A model generated the notes under the pieces. It had not been told where the DNA came from and searched no databases. It saw only the letters and a program-made list of their open reading frames with translations. From the NCBI GenBank assembly GCA_041485905.1, contig JBGPKK010000010.1, positions 1-54,872 on the forward strand: a stretch of DNA of 54,872 bases. The letters run 5' to 3'. A program made the translations under genes and the position numbers. The DNA comes from JAHFUI01 sp041485905. GTDB lineage: Bacteria; Acidobacteriota; Vicinamibacteria; Vicinamibacterales; CAVVIG01. Positions 1 to 8,502 of the stretch are shown piece by piece (within the stretch, counting starts at the first letter, position 1; each line of letters opens with the position of its first letter).

Positions 1-440
1 CGACGACAAATTTGTCGCGCGCGATCTCCGAGCTGGGCATCTATCCGGCGGTCGATCCGCTCGCGTCGACCTCGCGCATTCTCGACCCACGCATCATCGG
101 CGAGGAGCACTACCGCGTGGCGCGCTCGGTCAAGCAGATTCTGCAGCGCTACAAGGATCTGCAGGACATCATCGCCATCCTCGGCATTGACGAGCTGTCC
201 GAGGACGACAAGCTCGCGGTGACGCGGGCGCGGAAGATCCAGAAGTTCCTGTCCCAGCCGTTCTTCGTGGCGCAGCAGTTTACGGGTCTCGAGGGGAAGT
301 ACGTGGCCATTGCCGACACGATTCGAGGCTTCAAGGAGATCGTCGAAGGCAAGCACGACGACATTACCGAGCAGGACTTTTTCAACGCGGGCACGATCGA
401 CGAAGTGATCGAAAGGTCCCGCGCGCGAACGGCTGCATAG
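1..440 (+). CDS. atpD: ATP synthase F1 subunit beta, C-terminal part
   Basis: Catalytic beta subunit of the F1 head of the H+/Na+-ATP synthase, on the cytoplasmic side of the membrane. The frame is already open at base 3, so only the last ~145 residues are present. The family signature SRAISELGIYPAVDP sits at the very start, followed by the C-terminal helical domain with ILGIDELSEDD and VAQQFTG, all typical of beta subunits. The gene ends in TAG and atpC follows after 12 bases, the usual atpD-atpC order. The nucleotide-binding core lies outside the window. Identity is certain; only completeness cannot be judged. Confidence 0.97.
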   Translation, partial: TTNLSRAISELGIYPAVDPLASTSRILDPRIIGEEHYRVARSVKQILQRYKDLQDIIAILGIDELSEDDKLAVTRARKIQKFLSQPFFVAQQFTGLEGKYVAIADTIRGFKEIVEGKHDDITEQDFFNAGTIDEVIERSRARTAA

Positions 441-452
441 CGAGGACCAAGC

Positions 453-875
453 GTGGCGCTTCCCACACACCTGCAGCTGCAAATCGTGTCGGCGGATCGA
501 CTGCTCGTCGCCGAGCAGGTCGATGAAGTCGAGATCCCGGGGGCCGAGGGGTATTTTGGCGTGCTCCCGGGTCACACGCCGCTGCTCGCGACGCTGCAGG
601 TGGGCGAGCTCTGGTACCGGCAGGGACAGGAGAGGCACTATCTGTCGATCGCGTTCGGCTTCGCCGAAGTACAGCCCGATCGCGTCACGATTCTCGCGCA
701 AATCGCCGAACGCGCCGACGAGATCGACATCTCGCGGGCCGAGGCGGCCAAGAGGCGCGCTGAAGAGCGGCTGGCCAAACCGAGGGCCGACCTCGATTTC
801 GAGCGCGCGCGAGTCGCGATGATGAAATCGCTAATCCGCCTTCAGGTCGCCACTCGCGCTAGAATCCGCTCGTAA
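453..875 (+). CDS. atpC: ATP synthase F1 subunit epsilon
   Basis: Epsilon subunit of the F1 central stalk, which couples rotation and can inhibit ATP hydrolysis. The 140-residue product has the N-terminal beta-sandwich (LQLQIVSADRLL, then GAEGYFGVLPGHTPLL, the family hallmark) and a C-terminal two-helix region rich in Ala, Arg and Glu (about 90-135). The start is GTG, preceded by a GAGGA-like ribosome site 7-8 bases upstream. It follows atpD as expected and is the last atp gene; the next gene begins with TTG directly after its TAA, so the ABC exporter may be read through from the atp operon. Confidence 0.95.
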   Translation: MALPTHLQLQIVSADRLLVAEQVDEVEIPGAEGYFGVLPGHTPLLATLQVGELWYRQGQERHYLSIAFGFAEVQPDRVTILAQIAERADEIDISRAEAAKRRAEERLAKPRADLDFERARVAMMKSLIRLQVATRARIRS

Positions 876-1667
876 TTGTTCGCCACCCTCGCCACCCTGA
901 TTCGCTACCGCGGGCTCATTCAAAGCCTGGTCGCGCGCGAGCTGAAGGCGCGCTACCGGGGGTCCGTTCTCGGCTTTTTCTGGTCGTTCATCAATCCGCT
1001 GCTCCTGCTCCTCGTGTACTCGTTCGTGTTCAGCACCGTCATGCCGAACAAGACCGAAGGGATTCAGCCGTATGCGCTGTTCATGTTCTGCGGCATCCTC
1101 CCGTGGACGTGGTTCTCGGCGTCGCTGACCGAGGCGACCAACTCGCTGATCTCCGGCGGCAACCTGATCAAGAAAGTGCTGTTCCCGGCCGAGATCCTGC
1201 CGATGGTGAGCGTCCTGGCCAACATGGTGAACTTCTTACTGGGGCTGTTCATCCTGGTGCCGGGCCTGATCTACTACCATCGCCTGCATTTCACCGCCGA
1301 CCTCTTGTGGTTTCCCGTTACCGTGCTGGTGCAGCTGGTGTTCACGGCGGGGCTCGGTCTGATTCTCGCCGCGCTCACCGTACACTTCCGGGACATCCGC
1401 GACCTGCTCTCGAACCTCCTGATGCTCTGGTTCTTTGCGACGCCGATCATCTACTCGTGGCGCCAGGAAAACGTTCAGCGGTACAAGTCCCTGTTCAACC
1501 TGAATCCATTCACGCACATCGCGATCTCGTACCAGGAGATCCTCTTCTTCGGTCCGGTCGGCCACTGGAAGTGGCTGCTGGCACTGGGCGCCGCGTCGGT
1601 CGTGCTGTTTCTCGCGGGCTACTGGTTGTTCGACCGGCTCCGCGACTCGTTTGCTGAAGCGGTATGA
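876..1667 (+). CDS. ABC-2 type polysaccharide/polyol-phosphate exporter permease (Wzm/TagG-like)
   Basis: Inner-membrane permease of an ABC exporter for an O-antigen, teichoic-acid-like or other lipid-linked glycan. The 263-residue protein starts with an amphipathic helix (SLVARELKARYRGSVLGFFW, the hallmark of the TagG/KpsM/Wzm N-terminus) and has about six membrane segments, the last at about 228-252. The start is TTG at 876, abutting the atpC stop; no better start exists before the conserved ELKARYRG core. Its TGA overlaps the ATG of the ATPase gene by four bases (ATGA), so both subunits are translationally coupled. The substrate cannot be told because no glycosyltransferase or sugar-nucleotide gene is nearby. 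Confidence 0.9.
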   Translation: MFATLATLIRYRGLIQSLVARELKARYRGSVLGFFWSFINPLLLLLVYSFVFSTVMPNKTEGIQPYALFMFCGILPWTWFSASLTEATNSLISGGNLIKKVLFPAEILPMVSVLANMVNFLLGLFILVPGLIYYHRLHFTADLLWFPVTVLVQLVFTAGLGLILAALTVHFRDIRDLLSNLLMLWFFATPIIYSWRQENVQRYKSLFNLNPFTHIAISYQEILFFGPVGHWKWLLALGAASVVLFLAGYWLFDRLRDSFAEAV

Positions 1668-3028
1668 CGTCCGCCATCGAGCTCGTCAACGTCTCGAAAA
1701 TCTACCGCCGCTACAGCGGGCGGCAATTCGCGACGCTGAAGAGCGCGCTGCTGCAGCGCAGCATCCTCCGCGACCTGCGCCCCAGCGACACGTTTCCCGC
1801 GCTCTCCGAGGTGTCGTTCAGCGTGCCGACTGGATCCACGTTCGGCGTCATCGGCCGTAACGGGTCGGGCAAGAGCACGGCGCTCAAGCTCATCGCCGGC
1901 ATCACCAAGCCGACCAGCGGCACCGTGCGTGTGGAGGGGCGTATTTCCGCGCTGATTGAGCTGGGCGCGGGATTTCATCCGGAGATCTCCGGCCGGGAGA
2001 ACGTCTACATCAACGGGATCATGCTCGGCCTGACCAAACGGCAGATCCAGGATCGTTTCGACGAGATCGTCGACTTCGCCGAACTGCGCGAATTCATCGA
2101 CGCGCCGGTGAAAACGTACTCGTCGGGGATGTACATGCGCCTGGGATTCGCGGTGGCGATTCACGTCGATCCCGACGTGCTGCTCGTCGACGAGGTGCTG
2201 GCCGTCGGCGACGAGGGCTTCACGCACAAATGCCTCGACAAGTTCGCGGAGCTGCGCCGCCGCGCCAAGACGATCCTTCTGGTCACGCACTCCCTCGGCC
2301 TCGTCGAGCGGTTCTGCGACACCGCGGTCTGGCTGGACAACGGCCGTGTACGCGCCCACGGGGATCCGAGGAGGGTGGTCGATGCGTACCTGATGGATGT
2401 CGAGCACAGCGAGGAGCAGTTGCTCGCCACGGAGACGGCCAAGGCCGTTGAGGCCACGAACGCACCGGACACGGCATCCCAGGCGGAAGAAGCAGCCCAT
2501 CACCCCGCGGCGCCCGCGGGGCCGGAACCTGGTCAGCTGATGGACATGTTTCGCGCGACCGAGGGCCGCTGGGGATCCCGGGACGTCGAGATCACGGACG
2601 TCGCGTTTCTCGGCCACAACCAGGAGCCATCCTTCGTCTTTCACTCCGGCGAGCCGATGTCGATTCGGCTCAAAGTCCGTGCGCACCACGGGGTCACCGA
2701 TTTCGTCTTCGGCGTCGGGTTGTTCAACGTGGACGGCGTCTGCTGTTACGGCACCAACACGTACGCCGAGGAGATGGACCCCGAACATCTGACCGGCGAC
2801 GCGGAAGTGACGTTCGCCGTCGACGCGCTCGATCTGGTCGAGGGCACGTACAAGGTTGACGTGGCGGTCCATAAGTGCGACGGCGTCCCGTACGATTACC
2901 ACCGGCTGCTCTACACGTTCCGCGTCAAATCGCGCACGCACGACGTCGGCATCTATCGGCCGCGCCATCGATGGACGTTCTCGCCGGGCGTGCAGTTCAA
3001 GCCGCACGAACAGAAGCCATCCGGCTAG
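1664..3028 (+). CDS. ABC exporter ATP-binding subunit with Wzt-type carbohydrate-binding C-terminus
   Basis: Cytoplasmic ATPase partner of the upstream permease. The 454-residue protein has Walker A GRNGSGKST at 64-72, a signature loop YSSGM near 152, Walker B DVLLVDE at 171-177 and the switch His at 209. After a linker of about 60 residues rich in Ala, Glu and Pro comes a beta-rich domain (about 300-445) that matches the Wzt C-terminal domain, known in E. coli O8/O9a to read the terminal residue of the finished glycan. That tail argues for a Wzm/Wzt pathway in which chain ends are recognised before export, rather than a drug exporter. No start ambiguity: ATG overlaps the permease stop. Confidence 0.92.
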   Translation: MTSAIELVNVSKIYRRYSGRQFATLKSALLQRSILRDLRPSDTFPALSEVSFSVPTGSTFGVIGRNGSGKSTALKLIAGITKPTSGTVRVEGRISALIELGAGFHPEISGRENVYINGIMLGLTKRQIQDRFDEIVDFAELREFIDAPVKTYSSGMYMRLGFAVAIHVDPDVLLVDEVLAVGDEGFTHKCLDKFAELRRRAKTILLVTHSLGLVERFCDTAVWLDNGRVRAHGDPRRVVDAYLMDVEHSEEQLLATETAKAVEATNAPDTASQAEEAAHHPAAPAGPEPGQLMDMFRATEGRWGSRDVEITDVAFLGHNQEPSFVFHSGEPMSIRLKVRAHHGVTDFVFGVGLFNVDGVCCYGTNTYAEEMDPEHLTGDAEVTFAVDALDLVEGTYKVDVAVHKCDGVPYDYHRLLYTFRVKSRTHDVGIYRPRHRWTFSPGVQFKPHEQKPSG

Positions 3029-3043
3029 AGAATCCACCGGACC

Positions 3044-6000
3044 GTGACCACCTCGACTTCCCTCAACCTTCGTGCGCTTCTAAAGACTGCGAGTGCGCGC
3101 AGCGGCATCGACGTGCCCGCCCGTGTCGTGTCGGGCCTGACGCCTGCCGCGAAGGCGCTGTTTGTGGCGGCGACCGCCCACAGCCTGCCGCACGGGGTCG
3201 TCTTGTACGTCCTGCCGGGCGACGGCGACATCGAGCAGGGCGTCGAGGATGTGGCGTTCTTCGTGTCGGCCATGGAAGGAATGTCTGCCGCCGCTGCCGA
3301 CCGCGCGATTCTGCCCTTTCCCTCGCACGAAGTTGATCCATATCGAGGGCTGTCGCCGCACGTCGGTGTGACGTCCGCGCGGGCGCGCGCGCTGCACGGG
3401 ATTGGCGTGGGCACGGCCCGCGTCGTGGTGGCGTCGGCGGCGGCGCTTCTGCCTCGAATCAGCTCTCCGCGGCGGCTGGTCGGCGCGGCGCTTGATCTGA
3501 AACCGGGTCAGGACATCGCACCGGCCGATCTGGCTGAGCTGCTCATCGATGCCGGCTTCACGCGCGAAGACCCGGCCGACGAGCACGGAGAGTTCGCGGT
3601 TCGCGGCGGCATCGTCGACATCTTTCCGGCGGGTGACGTGCAGCCGGTGCGACTGGAGTTCGTCGGCGACACGATCGAGTCGATGCGGCGCTACGATCCT
3701 GCCACTCAGCGCTCGGTCGAATCGATCGATCAGGTGACCATCGTGCCGCTGCAGGACGTGCTCGCAGGGCTAAAGCCCCGCGTCACAAATGCTGGTGAGC
3801 GCGCCACAAACACTGCTGAAAATGTGGCGGAGGGCTTCGGAGATGTGACGCAGGGCAGGGATGTGGCGCAGGGCTTCAGCCCTGCGGATCTGGATCGATC
3901 GGCCACGGTGTTCGACTACCTCAAGCTGGTTGCCGACAGCCGCATCATCGTTTCGGAGCGAGACGAGGTCAACGCCAGCATCCTGAAGCTCGTCGAGCAG
4001 CTGCAGCAAAGCTATGACGAGGTGTTGGACCCGAAAGCCACGCCCCTCCCACCGTCCGAGATATGTGCGGACTTGAATACGGTCACGGATCGTCTCGATC
4101 GGGGAATCGCGCTCGCCACGCTCGGATTGGATGACGATGGCGAGGCGGCGGTCAGCAGGGATCCGAACGCGCTTCCCGTCATCCACGTTCGCTGTCAGCC
4201 AGCGGTTGCCATGCACGGCAGGGTGGCCGATTGGGTGGCTGAAATTCGGCGCTTGCGCGACGAGGGCGAGACCACGCTGTTTGTCGCCGCGACGGCGGGT
4301 CGTGCGGAACGAACCATCGAGCTCCTCAAGGAATACGAAGTCTTCGCGGTCCCCGTCGATCGCGCCCAGGACGCGCGTTACGCGGCGGTCCTCGTGGTCA
4401 TCGGCGTCCTGTCTCGCGGATTCCGCCTGCCCGCCGCCGGCCTGCAGATCTTCACCGAGACCGACGTGTTCGAGGAGGAGCGGCGCGCCCCTGAACGGCG
4501 GCGGTCGGCCACCAAGGCCTTCCTGTCGGATCTCCGCGATCTCAAGGTCGGCGACCTCGTCGTGCACATTGATCACGGCATCGGGATGTTCGCCGGCCTC
4601 AAACAGATCGGCGTCGCAAGTGATGCCGTGCAGGAGTTTCTGGAGCTCCGCTATGCCGGCGAGGACAAGCTGTTCGTCCCGGTCGAGCGTCTCGACCTGG
4701 TCCAGAAGTACACGGGCGCGTCCCGGCCGCCGCTCGACAGGCTCGGCGGCGCGTCGTGGGAGCGCGCGAAGAGCAGAGTCAAGAAGGCCATGCGCGACAT
4801 GGCCGAGGAGCTGCTGAAGCTGTATGCCGCACGCAAGGCCGTCCCCGGCCATGCGTTCAGCTCGGACTCACACTGGCAGCAGGAATTCGAGCAGGCATTC
4901 GAATACGAGATGACACCCGACCAGAAGACGGCCATTGCCGACATCAAGCGCGACATGGAATCGGCGACGCCGATGGACCGTCTGCTGTGCGGCGACGTCG
5001 GGTACGGCAAGACCGAGGTCGCGCTGCGCGCGGCGTTCAAAGCGGTGATGGACGGCAAGCAGGTCGCATTTCTCGCCCCGACAACCGTGCTGGCGTTCCA
5101 ACACGAGAAGACGCTCAAGGAGCGCTTTGCCGGCTTTCCGGTCCGCATCGAGATGGTCAGCCGGTTCCGAAGCAAGGCCGAGCAGACAATTTCGCTCACG
5201 GATCTGGCCGCGGGCAAGGTCGACATCATCGTCGGCACGCACCGGCTGCTGTCGAAGGACGTCGTATTCCGCGATCTCGGCCTGCTGGTGGTCGACGAAG
5301 AGCAGCGCTTCGGCGTCGCCCACAAGGAGAAGATCAAGCACCTGCGGAAAAAAGTCGACGTGTTGACGATGAGCGCGACGCCGATTCCGCGCACGCTGAA
5401 CATGTCGCTCGTGGGCATTCGCGACATGTCCATCATCGAAACGCCGCCGAAAGACCGGTTGTCGATTCAGACCAACGTGGTGAAGTTCGATCCGCAGGTG
5501 ATCGCGCGCGCCATCCGCAACGAGATGGCGCGCGGCGGCCAGGTGTACGTGGTCCACAATCGTGTCGAATCGATTTTCTCCATCGGTGCGCTGATTCAGC
5601 GGCTCGTGCCCGAAGCGCGCGTCGTCGTCGGGCACGGGCAAATGGGTGAGGATAAGCTCGAGCGGGCGATGCTCGACTTCGTGGCGCGGAAGTTCGACGT
5701 GCTTCTGGCGACCACGATCGTCGAGAACGGGCTCGACATCCCCAATGCCAACACGATCGTGATCAACCGCGCCGATCGGTACGGGCTGTCGCAGTTGTAT
5801 CAGCTTCGCGGACGCGTCGGCCGATCGGATCGGCCGGCGTATGCGTACCTGTTGATTCCACCGGAAGACAACCTGTCGCCCGTGGCCAAGAAGCGCCTGG
5901 CCGCCATCAAGGAGTTCAGCGACCTTGGCAGTGGTTTTCGCGTGGCCGCGCTCGATCTCGAGATCCGGGGCGCCGGCAACCTGCTCGGCGGGGAACAGAG

Positions 6001-6745
6001 CGGGCACATCGAGACGCTCGGCTTCGAGATGTACATGAAGCTCCTCGAACAGACGGTCCGGGAGCTGAAGGGCGAGGAGCTCGAAGACGATCAGCGGGCG
6101 ACCGTCAATTTGCGGGTCGATCTGCGAATCGACGAGGCGTACGTGCCGGACATGAATCAACGACTGATGCTCTATCGAAAGGTCGCCGCAGCCCGTCGGG
6201 AGGAAGAGATCGACCGGGTTCTGGAAGAGACGATCGATCGCTACGGTCCGCTGCCCGATTCCGTGCTCAATCTCGCCGACTACGGCCGCATTCGCGTGAT
6301 GGCGGATCGGCTGGGGATCGAAGCGATCGACCGCGAAGCCCGTACCGTCGTCTTAAGATTCAGACCGCAGGCGAACGTCGATCCGGTGCGGCTGGTGGCG
6401 CTGGTGCGGCAGCGACCCGACCTCACGCTCGTCCCGCCTGCGGCCCTTAAGCTCGATCTCAGCAGGGCTGAGGGCGCAGGGCAAAGGGCAGAGGCGTCAG
6501 GCCCCAGGGCAAGAGCCGCCGCTCCACTTGGCCCTTTGCCCTCTGCCCTTAGCCCTAAGAAAGGCGCCTCGCGGTTGCACGGCGCCTCACCCAGTTGGTG
6601 GACCGCTCGGGCGCGGGAGACCGAGATCGCGCCCGGATTTACGAAAGAAGAGATCCTGAGACCCGCCCGCGAAGATCCCCGTGCGCCCGGGGGCACGTTT
6701 GAGCGGGTCGGCGGGCTATTGAGTGAGCTGCTCGATCGAGGGTAA
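3044..6745 (+). CDS. mfd: Transcription-repair coupling factor Mfd
   Basis: Helicase-like translocase that pushes stalled RNA polymerase off lesions and recruits UvrA. The 1233-residue product has the UvrB-like N-terminal module (EFAVRGGIVDIFPAGD near 185-200), the RNA-polymerase-interacting domain (GDLVVHIDHGIGMFAGL near 505), Walker A GDVGYGKTE near 650, DEEQ near 752, SATPIPRTL near 778, and the TRG/C-terminal domains. The start is GTG 15 bases after the ABC gene. Two stretches look foreign: residues about 240-281 (a REP-like hairpin element, see 3764-3887) and about 1140-1172 (a heptamer palindrome, see 6464-6558). Both are in frame and lie in linker or loop regions, so function is probably kept. 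Confidence 0.97.
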   Translation: MTTSTSLNLRALLKTASARSGIDVPARVVSGLTPAAKALFVAATAHSLPHGVVLYVLPGDGDIEQGVEDVAFFVSAMEGMSAAAADRAILPFPSHEVDPYRGLSPHVGVTSARARALHGIGVGTARVVVASAAALLPRISSPRRLVGAALDLKPGQDIAPADLAELLIDAGFTREDPADEHGEFAVRGGIVDIFPAGDVQPVRLEFVGDTIESMRRYDPATQRSVESIDQVTIVPLQDVLAGLKPRVTNAGERATNTAENVAEGFGDVTQGRDVAQGFSPADLDRSATVFDYLKLVADSRIIVSERDEVNASILKLVEQLQQSYDEVLDPKATPLPPSEICADLNTVTDRLDRGIALATLGLDDDGEAAVSRDPNALPVIHVRCQPAVAMHGRVADWVAEIRRLRDEGETTLFVAATAGRAERTIELLKEYEVFAVPVDRAQDARYAAVLVVIGVLSRGFRLPAAGLQIFTETDVFEEERRAPERRRSATKAFLSDLRDLKVGDLVVHIDHGIGMFAGLKQIGVASDAVQEFLELRYAGEDKLFVPVERLDLVQKYTGASRPPLDRLGGASWERAKSRVKKAMRDMAEELLKLYAARKAVPGHAFSSDSHWQQEFEQAFEYEMTPDQKTAIADIKRDMESATPMDRLLCGDVGYGKTEVALRAAFKAVMDGKQVAFLAPTTVLAFQHEKTLKERFAGFPVRIEMVSRFRSKAEQTISLTDLAAGKVDIIVGTHRLLSKDVVFRDLGLLVVDEEQRFGVAHKEKIKHLRKKVDVLTMSATPIPRTLNMSLVGIRDMSIIETPPKDRLSIQTNVVKFDPQVIARAIRNEMARGGQVYVVHNRVESIFSIGALIQRLVPEARVVVGHGQMGEDKLERAMLDFVARKFDVLLATTIVENGLDIPNANTIVINRADRYGLSQLYQLRGRVGRSDRPAYAYLLIPPEDNLSPVAKKRLAAIKEFSDLGSGFRVAALDLEIRGAGNLLGGEQSGHIETLGFEMYMKLLEQTVRELKGEELEDDQRATVNLRVDLRIDEAYVPDMNQRLMLYRKVAAARREEEIDRVLEETIDRYGPLPDSVLNLADYGRIRVMADRLGIEAIDREARTVVLRFRPQANVDPVRLVALVRQRPDLTLVPPAALKLDLSRAEGAGQRAEASGPRARAAAPLGPLPSALSPKKGASRLHGASPSWWTARARETEIAPGFTKEEILRPAREDPRAPGGTFERVGGLLSELLDRG
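3764..3887. repeat. REP-like hairpin pair inside mfd
   Basis: Two short palindromes bracket this segment: GCAGGGCTAAAGCCCCGC at 3764-3781 and CGCAGGGCTTCAGCCCTGCG at 3868-3887. The first arm and the second are also inverted copies of each other (14 of 15 bases). The translated product (QGFSPA and GLKPR stretches) does not resemble Mfd and looks like a translated intergenic repeat. The same GGCTTTAGCC-type core recurs at 42011-42028 in this window. Confidence 0.75.
6464..6558. repeat. Heptamer palindrome inside mfd (unit AGGGCNN)
   Basis: Seven consecutive 7-base units at 6464-6512, consensus AGGGCNN, are followed after a short loop by four units at 6531-6558 of consensus GCCCTNN, the complement. 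The segment would fold as a long imperfect hairpin. It is translated within the C-terminal part of Mfd as an Ala/Gly/Arg/Pro-rich linker. Confidence 0.8.
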
Positions 6746-6748
6746 AAT
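6719..6748 (+). promoter_or_regulatory. Putative sigma-70-type promoter for the SurA-like gene
   Basis: TTGAGT at 6719-6724 and TAAAAT at 6743-6748 are separated by 18 bases, inside the last codons of mfd. Predicted start of transcription is about 15 bases before the ATG at 6771. Confidence 0.5.
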
Positions 6749-6770
6749 ATTGGGTTGCAGAGATTTAGCT

Positions 6771-7844
6771 ATGACAACTAGTTGCCGGTTCCGTGTCGCG
6801 TCGGCCGTCGTCGCCCTGCTGGTCGTTCCCTCCCTGGTGGGCGCCGAGATCATCGAGCAAATCCTCGTCAAGGTGAACGGCGAAATCTTCACCAAGACAG
6901 ACCTTGAAACACGCCAGGTGGTGGCGCTGCGCCAAAAGGGTCTTCAGGTCGACCCCAAGAACGACCTGAGCGACGCGCAATTGCGGCAGGCGTTGAACAC
7001 GGTGACACCCCAGATCATGGTCGACGCGCTCTCAGAAATGTTGATGGTGCAGCGCGCCAAGGAGCTGGGCTACAAGGTGGGCGACGATCAGTTCAAAGGG
7101 GTCGTCGACAACATCAGGAAAGAATACAAGCTCGACACCGACGAGAAGTTCCAGGCCGCGCTCAAGCAGGAAAATATGACGCTGGCGGATTTGCGCCGGC
7201 AGACCGAGCGGTCCATCCTGGTGCAGCGCGTAGAGCAGGTCGAGGTCTTCGGTAAGATCGGCCTCACCGACGACGAAGCGCGCAAGTACTACGAAACGCA
7301 CATCAACGAGTTCACCTCGTCGGCGACGGTTTCGCTGCGTGAAATCCTCGTCGCAGTGCCCAACGACGGCAAGGCGCTCAACGTCGGTCAGGACGAGGCA
7401 GCGAAGGCGAAGGCCGACGAGCTCCGCGCACGGGCCGCAGCCGGGGAGAACTTCATGAAGCTCGCTGAAGATTCCTCCGACGCGCCGTCGAAGGCGAACG
7501 CCGGCCTCATCGGACCGATCAGCCTCAGCGATTTGTCGCCGGAGCTGCGCACGGTCATCGAGCCGTTGAAGAACGCCGACATGACCCCGGTGATCCGCGA
7601 CCGGCGCGGCTATCAGTTTTTTAAAATCGAATCGATGACCGAGGCCCAGAAGATGCCCCTCGCGCAGGCACGCGAACAGATTGCCGACCGCGTCATGACC
7701 GGCAAGCGCAAAGAAGAGTTCGAAAAATACCTGGCCAAGCTGCGCTCGCAAGCGATCATCGACTGGAAAAATCAAGACATCAAGAAGGCGTACGAAGACG
7801 GGCTCGCGGAAGAGGCCCGGCAGGCCAAACAGCCGGCTCAATAG
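6771..7844 (+). CDS. Periplasmic peptidyl-prolyl isomerase/chaperone, SurA-like
   Basis: Secreted foldase that helps outer-membrane proteins fold and isomerises prolyl bonds. The 357-residue product from ATG 6771 opens with a clear Sec signal (MTTSCRFRVASAVVALLV, cleavage about after LVGA at residue 24), then a SurA N-terminal helical region (IIEQILVKVNGEIFTKTDLE) and one parvulin PpiC domain at about 185-290 with FMKLAEDSSDAPS and GLIGPISLSDLSPELR. E. coli SurA has two parvulin domains and is 428 residues, so this is a one-domain form. An upstream in-frame start at 6723 would place the signal internally and is rejected. A promoter lies in the end of mfd. Confidence 0.88.
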   Translation: MTTSCRFRVASAVVALLVVPSLVGAEIIEQILVKVNGEIFTKTDLETRQVVALRQKGLQVDPKNDLSDAQLRQALNTVTPQIMVDALSEMLMVQRAKELGYKVGDDQFKGVVDNIRKEYKLDTDEKFQAALKQENMTLADLRRQTERSILVQRVEQVEVFGKIGLTDDEARKYYETHINEFTSSATVSLREILVAVPNDGKALNVGQDEAAKAKADELRARAAAGENFMKLAEDSSDAPSKANAGLIGPISLSDLSPELRTVIEPLKNADMTPVIRDRRGYQFFKIESMTEAQKMPLAQAREQIADRVMTGKRKEEFEKYLAKLRSQAIIDWKNQDIKKAYEDGLAEEARQAKQPAQ

Positions 7845-7911
7845 AGGCAGGGACTAGAAGCTGGCGCATTCATCTTCTCCAATCCCCAGCCTCCAGGCCC
7901 CAGCCTCAAGC
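7844..7911. repeat. Heptamer palindrome between the SurA-like and NusG-like genes (unit CCCCAGC/CTCCAGG)
   Basis: Right arm: four 7-base units from 7884 to 7911, such as CCCCAGC and CTCCAGG. Left arm: three degenerate complementary units from 7844 to 7864, such as GAGGCAG. It begins on the last base of the SurA-like stop codon and ends just before the first conserved codon of the NusG paralogue. Confidence 0.7.
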
Positions 7912-7953
7912 GAGCGTTGGTACGCCATCTGGACCAGGTCGCGCCACGAACAG

Positions 7954-8400
7954 GTGGTGCGCGAGCAACTGGAGCGGAAGCAGGTCGAAGCGTTTCTACC
8001 AACCATCACGCGCTGGAGTCGCTGGAAAGACCGAAAGAAGAAGATCGACTGGCCGTTGTTTCCTGGTTACTGTTTCGCCCGCTTCGATCCTGCCGACACG
8101 CTGGCCATCCTCAAATGCGCGGGCGTCGTGAACATCGTCTCCTTTGAAGGGAAGCCGGCGGCGATTCCGGCGTACGAGCTCGACAGCATCCGGCTGCTCG
8201 TCGGAAGCGAGCTGCAGTACGACCCGTGTGCGATGATCCGCGAGGGCATGATGGTCGAGGTCGTTCACGGGCCGTTGCGCAACGTCGTTGGACGGCTGCT
8301 GCGCAAGGACGCGAAAACCGCACGGCTCGTGCTGTCTGTGGACCTGATCGGTCAGGCGGTCTCGGTTGAAGTCGACGCCGCTGACGTGAAGCCGTATTAA
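7954..8400 (+). CDS. NusG-family transcription antiterminator (UpxY/RfaH-like paralogue)
   Basis: Specialised NusG paralogue that would bind RNA polymerase through its NGN domain and act on chosen operons; such paralogues often serve polysaccharide loci, and a glycan exporter lies 5 kb upstream. The NGN core is clear (WPLFPGYCFARFD near residue 30-42 of this frame) and a KOW domain follows (IREGMMVEVVHGPLRNVVGRLL). The conserved beginning WYAIWTRSRHEQ is encoded at 7918-7953, upstream of the first usable start (GTG 7954). Back to the stop at 7855 there is no ATG, GTG or TTG in frame, only CTG 7861 and ATC/ATT-like codons. Either a non-canonical start is used, a base error exists, or the heptamer repeat has replaced the true start. 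Coordinates given are the minimal canonical frame. Confidence 0.75.
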   Translation: MVREQLERKQVEAFLPTITRWSRWKDRKKKIDWPLFPGYCFARFDPADTLAILKCAGVVNIVSFEGKPAAIPAYELDSIRLLVGSELQYDPCAMIREGMMVEVVHGPLRNVVGRLLRKDAKTARLVLSVDLIGQAVSVEVDAADVKPY

Positions 8401-8468
8401 CGGAGCCGCTCACTGAGCAGATAGTCGTATCTGACCAACGCCGCGAGCGAACAAGCGAGCGGCGGCAG

Positions 8469-8492
8469 GTGCGCGGGGTGGGCCCCGCGCAC
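8469..8492. promoter_or_regulatory. Stem-loop in the leader of the dus gene
   Basis: GTGCGCGGGG and CCCCGCGCAC form a perfect 10-base-pair stem with loop TGGG, ending 10 bases before the dus ATG. No U-tract follows, so it is not a standard terminator. It may influence translation start or be another REP-like hairpin. Confidence 0.55.
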
Positions 8493-8502
8493 AAAGTAAA
8501 TA

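Noticed and set aside
1619..3037. Long open frame on the minus strand opposite the ABC ATPase gene
   Set aside because: Antisense shadow due to high GC; the plus frame has intact ATPase motifs. The same holds for frames opposite mfd, the M1 peptidase and the dipeptidyl peptidase genes.
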